A stretch of 64,000 nucleotides of DNA from Myripristis murdjan (lineage: Eukaryota > Chordata > Actinopteri > Holocentriformes > Holocentridae). The notes beneath the pieces were generated by a model. That model saw nothing but the letters and a program-made list of their open reading frames with translations, was not told where the DNA came from and ran no database searches. The position numbers and the translations under genes were made by a program. Where the stretch lies: the NCBI RefSeq assembly GCF_902150065.1, contig NC_043983.1:16623821-16687820 (forward strand). The letters are read 5' to 3'. Positions 38,860-53,308 of the stretch are shown one piece after another (the first letter of the stretch is position 1; every line of letters starts with the position of its first letter).

Positions 38860-41800
38860 CAAACAAAGGCACATGATCAGGTGCTGACTTAAACACAATT
38901 GTTAACACACTTAAATATGTTCATTGTTTGTGGGCATATTGCCAAATTAAGTGCAAAACTTGTTGCTTACATGTTTGACCTGACTGGCCTCCAGAACTGT
39001 CAATTCAACACTGACGGGGATCGATGTGAGCGATGCAAGGAGGGTTACTATGGCGACGCAGCCCAGAAGACCTGCCAAGCCTGTCCATGCCCCTTAACAT
39101 GGAACAAGTCAGTCACCATTTAACAACTTTGTTATCTAAAACAGATGTTACCCTGGATCATAATGAGCATCTTCAGTGTTTGAAAAACAACAACCAACAA
39201 ACAAGAACAACAAGAATTAAAATTTCATGCTTAATCTTGCATGTGTACTCTTTCTGTAGTTTTGCATTGGCCTGTCTGGACATCGGCTCAGGTGTGGTTG
39301 AATGTTTGTGTAAACCAGGTTACCATGGTGCCAGGTGTGAGAGGTATGTCTGCAATTAAAAAAAAAAAATGCACATAATCAAACACAAATATAATTTACT
39401 TTTAATAATCATCGCTACACCATAATCTTGTGCCTTGGGCTGTGTACTGCTCAACTCAATGCATGTGGGTACATTGTGGTTGAAAGCGGGTCTGTCTCTA
39501 AAAGCATCAACATTCAAACATGTAAATCTTTTCCTTTTTGGTTTCTACTCGGTCAGATGTGCTTCTGGTTACTATGGCAATCCAATGATATATGGGGGCA
39601 GCTGTCAGCCTTGCAACTGTAATGATGGGCCTGCCAAGATTTGTGATTCTCTGACTGGCGGTAAGTATACACACTCACAAGAACAGAAACAAGTGCCCGG
39701 TTAATTGCTCCTGTCACTGAAATATAAACCTTTGCACCCGGTTATATAGTTTTATTTATGTATTGCATGTGTTTCTTATGAAACATTGTTGGTGATTCAC
39801 TCCATTTCTCCCCTTGCAGTTAGTAAGTTTTAAATTCCTGTGTTTTTAACAGAGTGCATTACACCTGGTGACGCTGGCTCTGGTGACCACTGCCATGGTT
39901 TGTGTGTCTTATGCTACATTCACGCTATGATATTCAAGGATGAGCTGAGCTGGCAAAACATGCCAGCACTGAAGCAATGCTGACTTTTGTTGAAGAATTC
40001 CTTCTTTCATTTGGTTCTTTGCATCATCAGCATTTTAATTGATACTTGGAATTAACTAGATAATCTGTTTTGTACTGTCTTTTCATTCACTGACAGAATG
40101 TGATGGCTGCACTGATGCTTTTCTGAATGACTTGGAGAAGATGGATGATGAACTGTATCGGCTGAAGCTGCAGCTGCAGAACATCAGTCGAGGTGCAGGT
40201 TCTCTCTCCATGCTCAACAAACTGGAGGCTAACATCTCTGAAACCAAGGTACTGATTCATGCAGGATATCGCTGCAAAACAGGTATCAAGCGTGTCAGTG
40301 TGGGACTTGAACATGCCTTGAATGAAAACATTTGGTCATAATACCTATTTTTTAATTTTTTACAACAAATGTTCACCCACAATCCCTGTTATAAATGCAT
40401 TTGTTATGACACAGCTGGAAACAATATTCCCTCTTGTTCAGAGCACTGTATGTTGTTTTTCAGATTCTGGTTGGACGGTACAGTACTGCCGTGAATAGTT
40501 TGGATCCAAAGATTGACCAGCTTGAAGCAGATGTGGATGTTGTCAAAGAGGATCTGAGTCAGCTTATGCTCAAGGTATCTGCAGCTAGATTTCCCACAGT
40601 TAAAAAAAATAACAACAAAAATAGAATCTCAGAAAACTGTATATTGTCTTCCATGGAAAACAAAAAGAAACATCATTAACTAACACCCATAGACACAATG
40701 CTGCATGTTGTAAACACTGAAAATGAATGTACAGGTTGGCATCTTAGCCTACTGAAGGAGGCAAAGATGTTGCATTTGCAATACGAGAGCTAAATGTAGA
40801 GTTTATGAGGATAATTGCACTTTGGATAAATAATTCAGAAATATGAATGTTTTTCTAAATTGCTTACATGACATGCCAGTGATCAAAAGGGGTTGATGCT
40901 GCTGCAAAGAAGGCAAAAAAATTATAATTTGCACAATAAAAACAAAAACACACTACCCTAACAGAATGAGCTCATAACGTCAGCCTAACCCCGGCACTGA
41001 GTTCAGTGAATAGCCTCCTTTCTCTCTAGAGCAGAGTGTTTACAGGTCATGCAATCTGGAAACTCTGCAATTGACAAGCTTTTACACTAATTTGACACTG
41101 ATAAGGTGTCTTCACTTTTACAGACTCAGAAAACTTTATCAGATTCTCTCAAAGTCCTGGAGAGCGTGAATGGAACGAAGACGAGAGCAGAGGATCTTCT
41201 CTCGGAGGTCGAGGCTCTCCTCACAGCAATACAAAGTATGTAACTGACTGAGCAGTGAGCTGTGGTGGAAAAAGTGCTACAAATTGCATCTCAAGTAGAA
41301 GTGCTTTTGCTTTGCTGATATTTTACTGCAGTAGAAGCTGATGTACTGCTGTAAAACTGAAAGTAAAAAGTAGCTCATTTAAAATGTAGCACAGGAGTAA
41401 AAGTCACTGTTACGTTCTTTTAAAGGGGCATTGTGGAAAATTGAACTGAGGACCCTGTAGACTCAACTGACAAATGTGGAATAAGCACATAATATGATGG
41501 TTGAGACTACATGAATCTCATCGCCAGGTCAACTCACTGATATTATTCTCCTTTTTTCCCACACTTACTCCACATTTTTGCATGCTGAGTCTAAATGGTC
41601 CTCGTTTCCACTGACCATCTGCAGTTTTTCATTGTGCACCTTCTAATGAAAGCTGAGAAATGACAAAAAGTAGAACCAACAAAGTAGAAGCAGGTTCCTC
41701 TTCTCATCTTTGCTGACTGAGCGTTCATCATGAAAGGCCCCACACTCTGGCATTGATCATTTGTTCCCTGTAAAGGATGTGATTTAAAATGTAGTGAAGT

Positions 41801-44800
41801 ACAATACTCAAGCAAAAATGCATTAAGCTAAAGGTAAAATTATTGAGTATTAAAATCTGGCTTTACATTGCCATACCATAAAAACAGGTCTGCTTAGAGA
41901 TTTTACTAAGATCTCAAGAAAAGTAGTTGTAAATTAGTTTAAGATTGATTAAATTTAAATTCATAAACCTTTTGTGCCAAGTGACTGCAGTTTGGGCCAA
42001 ATCCAGCAGGTCCTGTCAACGCTTTGTGCCACATGATTTGCTGTGTGTTGGACTTGTTCTGATGCTTTACCTCTTACCATGATTTGACAGATCTTGTGAA
42101 GCAGCTGAGTGAAATGAAGCCTGGAGACTCCACCTCTGTTTCTGAGGACCAGGTGTCCAAGATGCTGGAGGAGGCTCGGCGCATGGTGCAGGAGATGAGA
42201 GAGCGAGGCTGCAGCGCTCAGAGGCAGATGGCTATTGATGAGCAAGACGAGGCACACAAATGTGAGTTTTTTTTTTCTTTCTTGTTTTGTACTGTGATTC
42301 ATTCTGCAACATTAAAACTCATCACTAAAACCCAGAATAAAAAATACTTTCAGGATTGGCAGGTCCTAAGGACAGAGTGAGTCACCCTACCTATTCGATG
42401 TTTTAAAATGATGAATGATTTACAAAGACAGGATCAATTAAATTAACCAATAAAATGTGCAAAGAGAATGAGAAAATATATTTGGCAAGGTTTACAGACT
42501 AAAATTATGTAGCTGTAGTCAGGGTGACCATCTGTCTTATGAGAAGTGGATAAATCTGACTTGCTAATTATTAAAAGGTCAGTATTGGCCCATAACATGC
42601 AGTGTATAAAATCAGCAAATAAAATCTAAACTCTGCGTGTTCTCCTCAGTGTTGGACCTCATCCGGCACAGTATATCTGATCCTCTGGACTCCATCCAGC
42701 CTGTTGTTAATCAGGTAGCAGGCTCTCTGATGAACTCCAGCTCTTCTCTGAGGGAAATGGCCAGGCTGCTGTCAGAGGCAGAGGATACAGTGGGCAGAGC
42801 TGTGGGCCTGAACCTGAGAAGTAACGCTAGCCTACGAGACCTGCAGGTAATGTGAAGTCATGTGCAGTATCATGCAGCTGCTCCTGTAGTGTACTCCCAA
42901 TGCCTGATATGATACAGTGTCATCCTGATGCTTTCTCCTCTCTCTGTTTACCGTCTGCCAGAAACTCCGAGCTCAGCTGGAAGAAGAACAAGGTGCTCTC
43001 CGTCCTATGATTCAAATGATTAGAGATCAGTTGATGAATATTACAGACCTCTGGTTAATGCTCAAGGACAGCAGACAGGTAAGAGAGCTTTTATGAGCCC
43101 ATCTTTAAAGGATTATTCCAGTGTTTTTGGCAAAATACCATTTTTCTTTTTACCCAGACTGAGACAAGATGTTCCATACCAGCTACTAGCTTAGCATAAA
43201 GACTTGAAGTCTATGGGAGTCATTAGCCTAGCTCCATCAAAGTCAAATATAAACCTTACAGCAACTCCAAAGGGGTCTTATTTACACAGTGTTTCAGTGT
43301 ATTTAAAAAACAAACAAACAAACAAACAAACAAACAACAAAAAACATCTTGGAATTAAAAAAAAGTGGTTTTAGGAGAAGTTAGGATGAATGGATAAATG
43401 TCTTCAGCGGTTACAGTTCCACCATCTAACTTCTCCTAGGGTGACCCTTGTTTTTTAAAATTTTGAACATGCAAAATGTACACATTCCAAATTGATTTTA
43501 TTACATGTAACCTGCAGGAGTTGGAGCGTCTTATGGCTCAGCTGGATGGCGCCCAGTCTGACCTCATTAAGAAGTTAAACAGGATCTCACAAGCCCTGGG
43601 GAAGGTGGACATTGTCATCAAGGCTGAGGAACATGCAGAGGAGCTGAGCAGACTGGCAAGAGACCTTCAGATGTGGGTATCAAATAAAAAAAAAATGTAA
43701 ATGAACAGAGGTGGATATGAGTCAGAGAAACACTGAAGATCTGTCATTACATATATATATCTGCCCTCATCAGTGATTCCTTCCTGATAATGTTATTGCA
43801 GACTGCTTCATAATGTCACTAACAGCAGTGGCCTGGCTGGTCTAGCCATGGGCAGCGGAGATGAGAACAGTATTATAAATGCTATTGAAAAGGCAGAGTT
43901 GGCAGCAAATCAATCCAAAGTGGCTGCTGACCAAGCCCTCAAGGTATGTGTACTTCCTCAGACACTAATAGTTTGTTAAAAATCCACTAATTTTCAGTGT
44001 AACTTATTTGTTCACTTTAATTAGGATGTGGAGCAGGGGGGTCTGGTCAACAGAGCTGAGGGTCTCAAAGAGGAGGCAAGCCATTTACTAACGGAGGCCA
44101 AAGAAACTGAAAACCACCTTAAAAGTGTGTAAACATCATGATGCATAACAAGTAAAAATATATGACTTTTGAAATTGCCAAAATATGAAGAAGTTTTCCA
44201 TATAAGGTTTAATATTTGCTCTTTTATACAGTGCTGTCACTTAAAATTGATTCCAACAAAGAAACTATTCGTAAGCAAAATAAGAAAGGAGAATTACTGA
44301 AAAAGGACTTCCTCACAATCAGTGATGATCTCAAAAAGATCAAAAGAGGTGGGTGGATTAGTTACTAAGTTTTTGCTGCAAGAGAAAAAAGAAATTATGA
44401 AGAGGCCATTCAACAGATTATTACAGTAGATCCATAACATGTTATTATCACATATTTGACGTTTGATTTCAGATGATACAGAGGCTCTGTTAGATTCTGC
44501 CAAGGCGGCTGCCTCTGCTGCCAATAAAACTGCCAGTGAAGCATCGGACAGAGTGAGAACTATCAGCCAAGAAGTGGACAAAATACATTTTACCAATGCC
44601 AGTGCAAATTTAAATGACATATTGAGAGATGCGGAGCAGGCATGTGAGTACTCAAGGGTACAAAACATCTGTCATTTTCTGTTCTGTCATCATGTGACTT
44701 GCAACTTGAGGATGAAAAATTAATTTCATTCATGTTTTTGGTTGAGTAGAGGATGTATTGGTTTGTCTCCTCTGTCTGTTTCAGTGAGAAACTTCAATAT

Positions 44801-47800
44801 GGCACTGCCTACCTTGAGAAGTAATCTCACACAGGTTGAGGAGCTCAGTCAGAAGACGCCCCCTAGTGCCAATATGACAGAAAGCATCAGGAAAATCAAG
44901 GATGTGATAGCAGAGACAAGAAATTTTGTCAACAGGGTAAAATAACTCATCAAGCAGTATGGACTGATAAAATACAAATAAACCCATCTTAATAAGTCAG
45001 TTTCATATTCAAAATCTTGTTTTTCTTAACACAGGTGAAAAATTCTGTCAGTGAAGTGAGATAATCCCATGTATTCCCAATGCAATTTCACTTGTTTCAG
45101 GAATGTTTCTGAAAATAAATATAAATATGTTGAAACAAGGCAGAATAAGGCACATCAGCCCACTACTATCAAGAAAATGACACTTGAGCCAAGAAAATTC
45201 TGGAGAATAAGTTAATCAGTGTTGAAAGATAGTGGCATTATCTCATCCCACTGGCAGATTTGTTTTCACTTATGTTAAGAGAAAACAAGATTTCACAATT
45301 GAATATGATGCCAGATGACTTGTTAATATGGATTTTTGTTTGCAGTGTACAAGATTCAAGTAAAAAACAACAGTTATTATCTTTTACACATTTGAATTTA
45401 CACTTTTTTTTTTTTTTTTTGATTTGACTTGATCTTCCTATAGCTTTCCTTTGTCACCACTTTCAACGGAAAGGGACATATAGAACTTCGTCCTCCAAGG
45501 GACCTTGAAGATGTGAAAGCATTTACAGCTTTTGACCTCCTTCTCAATCGGCATCAAAACAGTCCCTCCATGGCTGACCGCAGTCGAAAACGACGGCAGG
45601 ATGCAAACAAAGATGATAACCTCTTTGTTTTATATTTGGGCAACAAGGATGTGAGTAGCTGGCATCACACCCTGCTAAATTATAGCAGGTAGAAGATAAA
45701 TAGAAAGCTTTGGCCTCCATAAATAGAAACACAGTTTTAACGCAGCTCACCTGTCAAGTGACTTAGATGGTAGGGCTGGGGTGATATATACTTATTTTCT
45801 GAGTCGATACTACCACAATACACTTTGACTCTGACTTTGACAATGTAAATTCAATATGTATGGCGATTCTACAAGGATTGCGATTTGTTGTGATTTAATT
45901 TATTGCAGTTTTGGTTTTTTGAATTTTCCACTTATGATCTGTTTAGGAAATTGATCAGAAACTGTCAGTATACCTGGAAAACCATCCATCTTCTGAATAC
46001 CCAGGGTCTCTAGTTTGTGGTTGAAAAGTTTCATGAGCCTGTGATTATTATAAAAGTCACTATAGGTCATTTTATACAGTGATGCCAAGTTTCAAAAAGT
46101 GGTCTCACTACAATGAAATGGCTATAGGGGCTAATTTCATTACAAATGAGTATAATTCACTGAATCCACAAGTCAGGTCTCCAGTCAAACCCAATTTATG
46201 CAACTCCAAAACTGTTTAGGCCCCAGTATGCGCAAATTCACCATTTCACAATAGGCCAAAATAACACATTTATGCTGCATGCATTCTTTTCTTGGCCCCA
46301 AACTGAATAGGAGTAGCATAAGGTGGGCAAGTGTGCAAAAGGGAGACCCCTGAGTGCCCAGAGAACCTATTTTCATCCAGACATCTTGAGGTCAGAGGTC
46401 AAGGGCCCCTGTTTAAAATGGCCATGCTAGATTTTCCCTCGCCAAAATTTTGTCTAACTTAGGAGCGATTTTTAGTCCCGTTAAACATGTTGTGTCTGAT
46501 ATTAACAGATTCCGTACACTGTCTAGTTCGATATGATATCATCACTCATTTACTCTAAATCAGTTCAGGAATCAAAACATTAATTTAAAATCATGGTATG
46601 AAAGGTGCAAAATTGCTGAGAGCTGACCTAAATGAAAGACTCAATTGATAAAAAAAAAATGTGGAGAAACTTATCAGTGAATTGTGTCAATTATGAGAAC
46701 CATGTAGACCATCAAATTAGAGTTTAGTCCACATTTTTTTTTTTTTTATTACTTAAATGGACCCTTGGCAATTTTGCATAGAGCACCTTTAACTTTACCT
46801 GTTCCTCTCTCATTTTCAGCCTTCTGGGGATTATGTTGGCATGGCTGTTAGAGGTAACGTGTTGGTGTGTGTCTACAAATTGGGCGGATTTGTCCATGAA
46901 GTGAAAACCAGCCAAATAAGAACAACCACCAATGTGAACTCCACCATTCTTGACAGGGTTGTCTTTCACAGGTAGGCACCACTCTGCCTGTTTGAATGCT
47001 GAATGTGTTAGATCTCATGTTTTCATTTCAGAAGACACTATAAAAGGTTTTGATTGCTTTACTACACCCTCAGTAATTTCTATTTTAAGTTTCTAAGTCA
47101 AGAGTAATTAACATGTAATTATCTCTGTTTTGCCGACAATTCCCTCAGGGTTTACCAAGATGCTGAAGTTAATATCACTCAAAATTTCACATCATCCATG
47201 CCCATAACACAATCTCCTAAGCATAACCTTCCAAAAACGATGACGGGCGTCCTTAATCTGGATCCAGACAGCGTAGTGTTCTACGTGGGCGGCTATCCTG
47301 AGGACTTCACTGTAATCATTCACTGTTATTATTTCATTTTATTTGCATGTATTTTATTTTCACACTGGCAAAAGGATCAGCAATTTAAAGGGGCTTTAAG
47401 CAAAATATTAATGTTGTAGCTCTCTATCAATAGAACTTATGTCTTCCTATAGATGTCTCCTGGAAAATACATTGTAGTCCTTTTAAGCATTATCATTCAT
47501 TTGTGATATATTATTATTTTCAGTTCCTTCTCCTTTGCTTTTTTCAGCCTCCAGCGGCACTGCGATACCCCAAATATCGAGGAGCCATAAAGCTCTCCTT
47601 TGTCAATGACAATCCTGTGTGTCTGTTCAACTACAAGCATGCAGCCAACTTAGGTGAACACCCTTTTGTGAAGTAAGTAACAATAAATGAAATTTAAAAA
47701 CAAAAAAAAAATCTTTTTACATATTTACTGGTCTTTAGGTAGTGAAAACAAAGTAATTTCCAAGCATACCAAGGCAAGGATAATGGTGACATGGAGACAT

Positions 47801-48214
47801 GAACCTAACATAACTGTATGTGTGATAATAGAATAAATAATTTCTTTCATTTGTTCAGGATTTCCCAGTCAGAGGTGTCTGATTATTATGACGGGACTGG
47901 TTACCGCATGGCTCTCACTAGTAACCCTCAGAAGAAGAAGAGACGACTGTTCAGGTTCCACACCAACAGCCGAGAGACAAACGCCTTGCTGTTCTACATT
48001 GGAAACGAAGTACGGTGCTTCCAGTTGAATATAACAGATTAGACTTGATGAATAAAGGAGCAGTAGTCAAAGACTTGAGCTAATTATTCCAGTTATACAG
48101 CTTACATACACATAGACACTCAGAAAAACAGTTAGTTTGGTGCAGTGATTCTCAACCTTTTGCCTGCGTCACCCCTGTTGCAGATTGTATGTGCAGAGTG
48201 GTGAACAATCTACC

Positions 48215-48262
<48 letters not shown>

Positions 48263-51200
48263 TTCCCTTAATCATCTTGCACCCCCCCAAAATGATCTTG
48301 TGACCTCCTATGGGGCACCTCACCCGCAGGTTGAGAACCACTGGTTTGGGGTTGCATTGTGTCTGTTAACATTTATTGATAAATACAACCTTAATTTATT
48401 TTTAGTACTAAATCGCAGTCACCATTTACTGTCTTTTTCGTCTTTTACAGGATTCTTACTTCTGTGTCTTCATGGAGAGAGGGCACCTTGTGCTTCAAGG
48501 GAGACAAGCCGGTCAAGAGCTAAAATCTCAGAGCGGTGAAAAAGTGTCTCTATTTGTAAGTTGATCCAACAGCTAAAATATTACTTTCAGATTAAAATAA
48601 TCTGTGCATCATCATCAACAGGGACATTACAACACAAGTCTATCACAGGCTGTTCAAAGCAATTCCAGCTCAGGTCACAAAACTGTACATTTTGTTCTTC
48701 CATTGATAAACTCTATTACTGATAAATAGCCTTCTTTTTCAGGACATGCAGTTTATAATTGCCATGGATGACAAGTTCATTGTGAACTACAGAGCGAAGC
48801 AAATCTCCACAAATTACACCAAAGCAGAGTACAGCAGTTATTACATTGGAGGTCTACCGGCACATCTGAGAGAGAGGTGATAAAACATGGGCTTAAATAT
48901 GCAGCATTTAAACATTTATAGCACATGAACATTTATCCATGTGTTTATGCCTCTGAATCTCAGGGATAACATCACAGCCCCACCACTGAGAGGGTGTGTG
49001 GATCACCTGACGGCAGATGGTATGTACGTTGAGTACAACAGGACCATCGGTGTCAGCGTCGGATGTCCACTGTCACTGCTGGTAAACCTCCAGCAAGAAA
49101 TGTCATGATTCATTTGTGATTCTCAACATTTTCACAAAATATCTTCTGTAAATTGTCCATTAAATATGTTGAATTATATTAGAACTGAATAGCACTTCAC
49201 AGAATCTCAATATTGTGTAAATGATGTGTGTGTGTTATAGGGTGTTCGTGAAGCAACATATAACTCAGTTGTGTCTGTGAACTCTCTGGGTGTTTGGGAC
49301 ACGGTGCCAGTCACAGTCTCTCTGGGCTTCAGGAGCACAGAGAAACACGGTGCTCTTCTTAGGAGCAGCTATCAGGTAATCTCTCAGCTCCAGATTCAAG
49401 TGACAGTTGCCGACTCAAGAGCAAAATCAAAAACTAGTGTGACAAAACAAATCAATTGCTTGTTTAATAAATCATACTCATAATTTCCTGTCTCTAGGAC
49501 TCTACCTCTTTCCATGACTTCCAGCTGTCTTTGGTTGATGGCCATGTAGTTTTTAGTTGTGATAATTACACCTTGAACTCACACAAAATGTACAATGACG
49601 GAAGTTGGCACTACTTGTCTGCAGCGAGGAGTCAAACAGGGTAAGCTGTGCAGGCACTGGTAAATTTATTCTTCTTTGTTATATAATAAATAAACCTCGG
49701 CTGTGATGTGCATTTTTTTCTTCCATGCATAGGGCATATTGCTAAACCTCTTGTGGTTTCCTCAGGTTGGAGATGAGCGTCGATAATGAAAATGTGGGGC
49801 AGGCACAGGCACATCATACCGAGCCCTTGCAGCTATCTTTGGCAGAAGAGAAATTCAAAGGTTGCATTGCTAACCTTTATTCAAGGAGGTCGGGCTACAT
49901 TTGAATGCTACTTTGCATTATTGTCAGATGGTACAGATGTAATGTATTGTTGTTTGATTTCTTAAAATAGCTGCATTACATTATTCTCTGTTATGTAAAA
50001 AAAAAAAAAAATCTTTAATCTAATAACAGGCTTGACTCAGGCTTTCTCCCTGCTGATCTGAGCTCCTTGTCACTCATGGGAGATGTAGTCCTTGGTGTGT
50101 GCAGGCTCAGTCCTCCTCCACAAGCCACACTTCTGCCAGCACCCCTTATGCAAAGTGACACAAAGAGACACAGAAAAGTGAGCACAAGAATATTATGTTT
50201 CCACTTTATTAAAGAATGAATTGGATTTGACCAATTTAGAAACGAAAGTAGTCCAGATATATTAGATGCTACATACCTCAAATAAATAATATTGTTTTGT
50301 TAAATGTTCTGTTATTTTGTAATAATATTATAACACAGGTCCTTTATGGTCTCCGCTCTGTTTCAGATCCATGCTCAGACAGGATCAACAAGTCAGCAGT
50401 GCAGACAGCGCCTGACACTCTATGGAGGATACAGGCTGTCTGAGCCACACAGCTGGCTCAGTTACAGCGTTCCTCCTGAGGAGCTTAATTACAGGTAATG
50501 TTAGCCACATTTAACCTTTGAAATACGAAAATTAACCACCACAAACTGAGATAACTTTACTCTAATTTTGTGAGGAGCAAACAAAGCGTTTCGCCCAATG
50601 CTTCCCCAGGTTCGCTCAACAAGATTGAGTACTCACTGGTGTGATAAATACATATACAGTACAGGCCAAAAGTTTGGACACACCTTCTCATTCAATGCGT
50701 TTTCTTTATTTTCATGACTATTTTCATTGTAGATTCTCACTGAAGGCATCAAAACTATGAATGAACACATGTGGAGTTATGTACTTAACAAAAAAAGGTG
50801 AAATAACTGAAAACATGTTTTATATTCTAGTTTCTTCAAAATAGCCACCCTTTGCTCTGATTACTGCTTTGCACACTCTTGGCATTCTCTCCATGAGCTT
50901 CAAGAGGTAGTCACCTGAAATGGTTTTCACTTCACAGGTGTGCCTTATCAGGGTTAATTAGTGGAATTTCTTGCTTTATCAATGGGGTTGGGACCATCAG
51001 TTGTGTTGTGCAGAAATCAGGTTACTGCACAGCCGACAGCCCTATTGGACAACTGTTAAAATTCATATTATGGCAAGAACCAATCAGCTAACTAAAGAAA
51101 AACGAGTGGCCATCATTACTTTAAGAAATGAAGGTCAGTCAGTCCGGAAAATTGCAAAAACTTTAAATGTGTCCCCAAGTGGAGTCGCAAAAACCATCAA

Positions 51201-53264
51201 GCGCTACAACGAAACTGGCACACATGAGGACCGACCCAGGAAAGGAAGACCAAGAGTCACCTCTGCTTCTGAGGACAAGTTCATCCGAGTCACCAGCCTC
51301 AGAAATCGCAAGTTAACAGCAGCTCAGATCAGAGACCAGATAAATGCCACACAGAGTTCTAGCAGCAGACCCATCTTTAGAACAACTGTTAAGAGGAGAC
51401 TGCGCCAATCAGGCCTTCATGGTCAAATAGCTGCTAGGAAACCACTGCTAAGGAGAGGCAACAAGCAGAAGAGATTTGTTTGGGCCAAGAAACACAAGGA
51501 ATGGACATTAAACCAGTGGAAATCTGTGCTTTGGTCTGATGAGTCCAAATTTGAGATCTTTGGTTCCAACCGCCGTGTCTTTGTGAGACGCAGAAAAGGT
51601 GAACGGATGGATTCCACATGCCTGGTTCCCACTGTGAAGCATGGAGGAGGAGGTGTGATGGTGTGGGGGTGTTTTGCTGGTGACACTGTTGGGGATTTAT
51701 TCAAAATTGAAGGCACACTGAACCAGCATGGCTACCACAGCATCCTGCAGCGACATGCCATCCCATCCGGTTTGCGTTTAGTTGGACCATCATTTATTTT
51801 TCAACAGGACAATGACCCCAAACACACCTCCAGGCTGTGTAAGGGCTATTTGACCAAAAAGGAGAGTGATGGAGTGCTGAATGAGAAGGTGTGTCCAAAC
51901 TTTTGGCCTGTACTGTAGGTCACATGACCAACCACCCAGTTTTCTTTTTTTTTTTTTTTTTGAAAGTGTTTCAACATTTTTTTCAAATATGAATCATTAT
52001 ACAAAAACATGACGAGTCCTCAACATTTTTCAAAAACAAACAAACAAACAAAAAAACATGAATAACATTACATAGAGTTACAAGAATTACACCATTTTCC
52101 ATAATTTTAAATAAACTAGAAAGCTGACTCCCATCTACAACTGGCCAAACAGGATAAGCTAAATTTCCTGAGAAAAATAGACTATCAGCCTACAACTGTC
52201 TCTCTATATTACTCAACAGAAAGGTGAGTGCCAGATGACCTAGTGTCTCATCTTTCCCTAATTGTCCAAATTACAAATTAATGTTTTCACATCACATATA
52301 CATTTTTATTTTTTGAAGTATTGGACTTGTCTTCTGCCATATACTTGATATATTGTAGGAGTGAATGATTTCTTATATGTCATCTTCAATGTCATTATAT
52401 GTTGCCTAAATAAACATTTATTATTTTATTTTGTGTTTTCAGTCATTCCTTCATTCATTGATACATTCATTCATGTTGTGCTCCCTCTCCTTCTGTGTCT
52501 TAGGCCTCACTTCTCCCTTGAAGTCAGAACCAGGTCATCCAAAGGACTGCTGCTGTACATTGCAGGGAAGGGAGACATTTCCCTGCTAGCTTTGTTTATG
52601 GCCGGCGGCAAAATCAAGCTCTCGCTTGGGCAAAACAGAATCATCCACCATAAGAAGAAGAGCAATGATGGAAACTGGCACAGAGTAATTACAATTCTGC
52701 GTGCAAACAGAGAAAACATGTGTATTGCTTCTTCAGTTTTTAGTCTCTTACAGACCAAAGATAATTTGATTTCATTTTGATTTAATTAAAGCATGTAGCT
52801 GAATGGTTTGTTTAGCATCGGTTCACTTGTCTGACAGGTTTGTCTGCTTGTTCAGGTTGTGTTCAGTGTGGAGAAAAACACTTTCCATCTGCTGGTTGAT
52901 GGAATCCGTGTGACAGATGGTCACTTGTCTAACGATGCGGGATCATCTCTAGACCTGCAGAATCCTGTGTATTTGGGAGGAGTTCCAATACGCAAATTGT
53001 CAAAAGTGTGTTTCTCACCTTATTTTACACCCCGACACACATTTTCCTGCACATTTTTTGTTTCTAGTCCTTTCTAACCAAATTGATACTGCCCAAAAAA
53101 GTAACCACAACATGTCTGTTTGTATGTAAATTTACAGATATTTAATTCATATTCCCATGCCACCCTCACATTTAAATATTGCACATTTTTTTATATATTA
53201 GCACTTTCCTCTCATTCATAATATGTGTATTTCATGTCTTTGCTGCATTTCACACATATTCATA

Positions 53265-53308
<44 letters not shown>

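Larger units (their letters stand above)
36709..39897 (+). other. lama3: lama3 part 1: signal peptide and LE (EGF-like) repeats
   Basis: Exons are 36709-36912, 37846-37959, 38995-39107, 39260-39343, 39557-39660 and 39853-39897. The first encodes a leader and a basic stretch ([14 protein letters not shown]). The others encode about two and a half laminin-type EGF repeats with the expected Cys-x-Cys-Asn pattern ([50 protein letters not shown]). There is no LN domain and no LF/L4 domain, as expected for the A-type chain. Introns carry several microsatellites. Confidence 0.93.
40097..44936 (+). other. lama3: lama3 part 2: coiled-coil domains II and I
   Basis: Exons are 40097-40248, 40464-40574, 41124-41235, 42091-42261, 42650-42846, 42962-43078, 43518-43672, 43802-43943, 44025-44124, 44232-44348, 44473-44643 and 44785-44936. 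The translation is heptad-like and rich in Leu, Glu, Lys and Ala ([40 protein letters not shown]). It begins with the CDGCTDAF cysteine pair that precedes the coiled coil. This rod forms the trimer with beta and gamma chains. Confidence 0.92.
45444..50494 (+). other. lama3: lama3 part 3: LG1-LG3 globular domains and linker
   Basis: Exons are 45444-45650, 46820-46971, 47149-47311, 47548-47672, 47859-48009, 48451-48555, 48743-48876, 48964-49081, 49241-49375, 49498-49640, 49766-49888, 50030-50177 and 50367-50494. LG1 opens with [12 protein letters not shown] and ends near [11 protein letters not shown]2 runs from [11 protein letters not shown] to RGCVDHL...VGCPL. LG3 follows to [12 protein letters not shown], then a basic linker (KRHRK). 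LG1 carries an exposed RSRKRRQD, a possible furin-type site, in a segment longer than in human. LG1 also reads YRGAIKL where human LAMA3 has a Cys (KGCIEL). Confidence 0.9.

Noticed and set aside
45015-45066. Candidate extra lama3 exon after 44785-44936 (reads VKNSVSEV)
   Set aside because: It reaches a stop and lacks a donor; splicing to 45444 keeps the frame and the family sequence.
52700-52780. Read-through of lama3 exon 52504-52684 into the intron
   Set aside because: The frame soon stops, and splicing at CACAGA|GTAATT to exon 52856 restores the conserved LG4 sequence.
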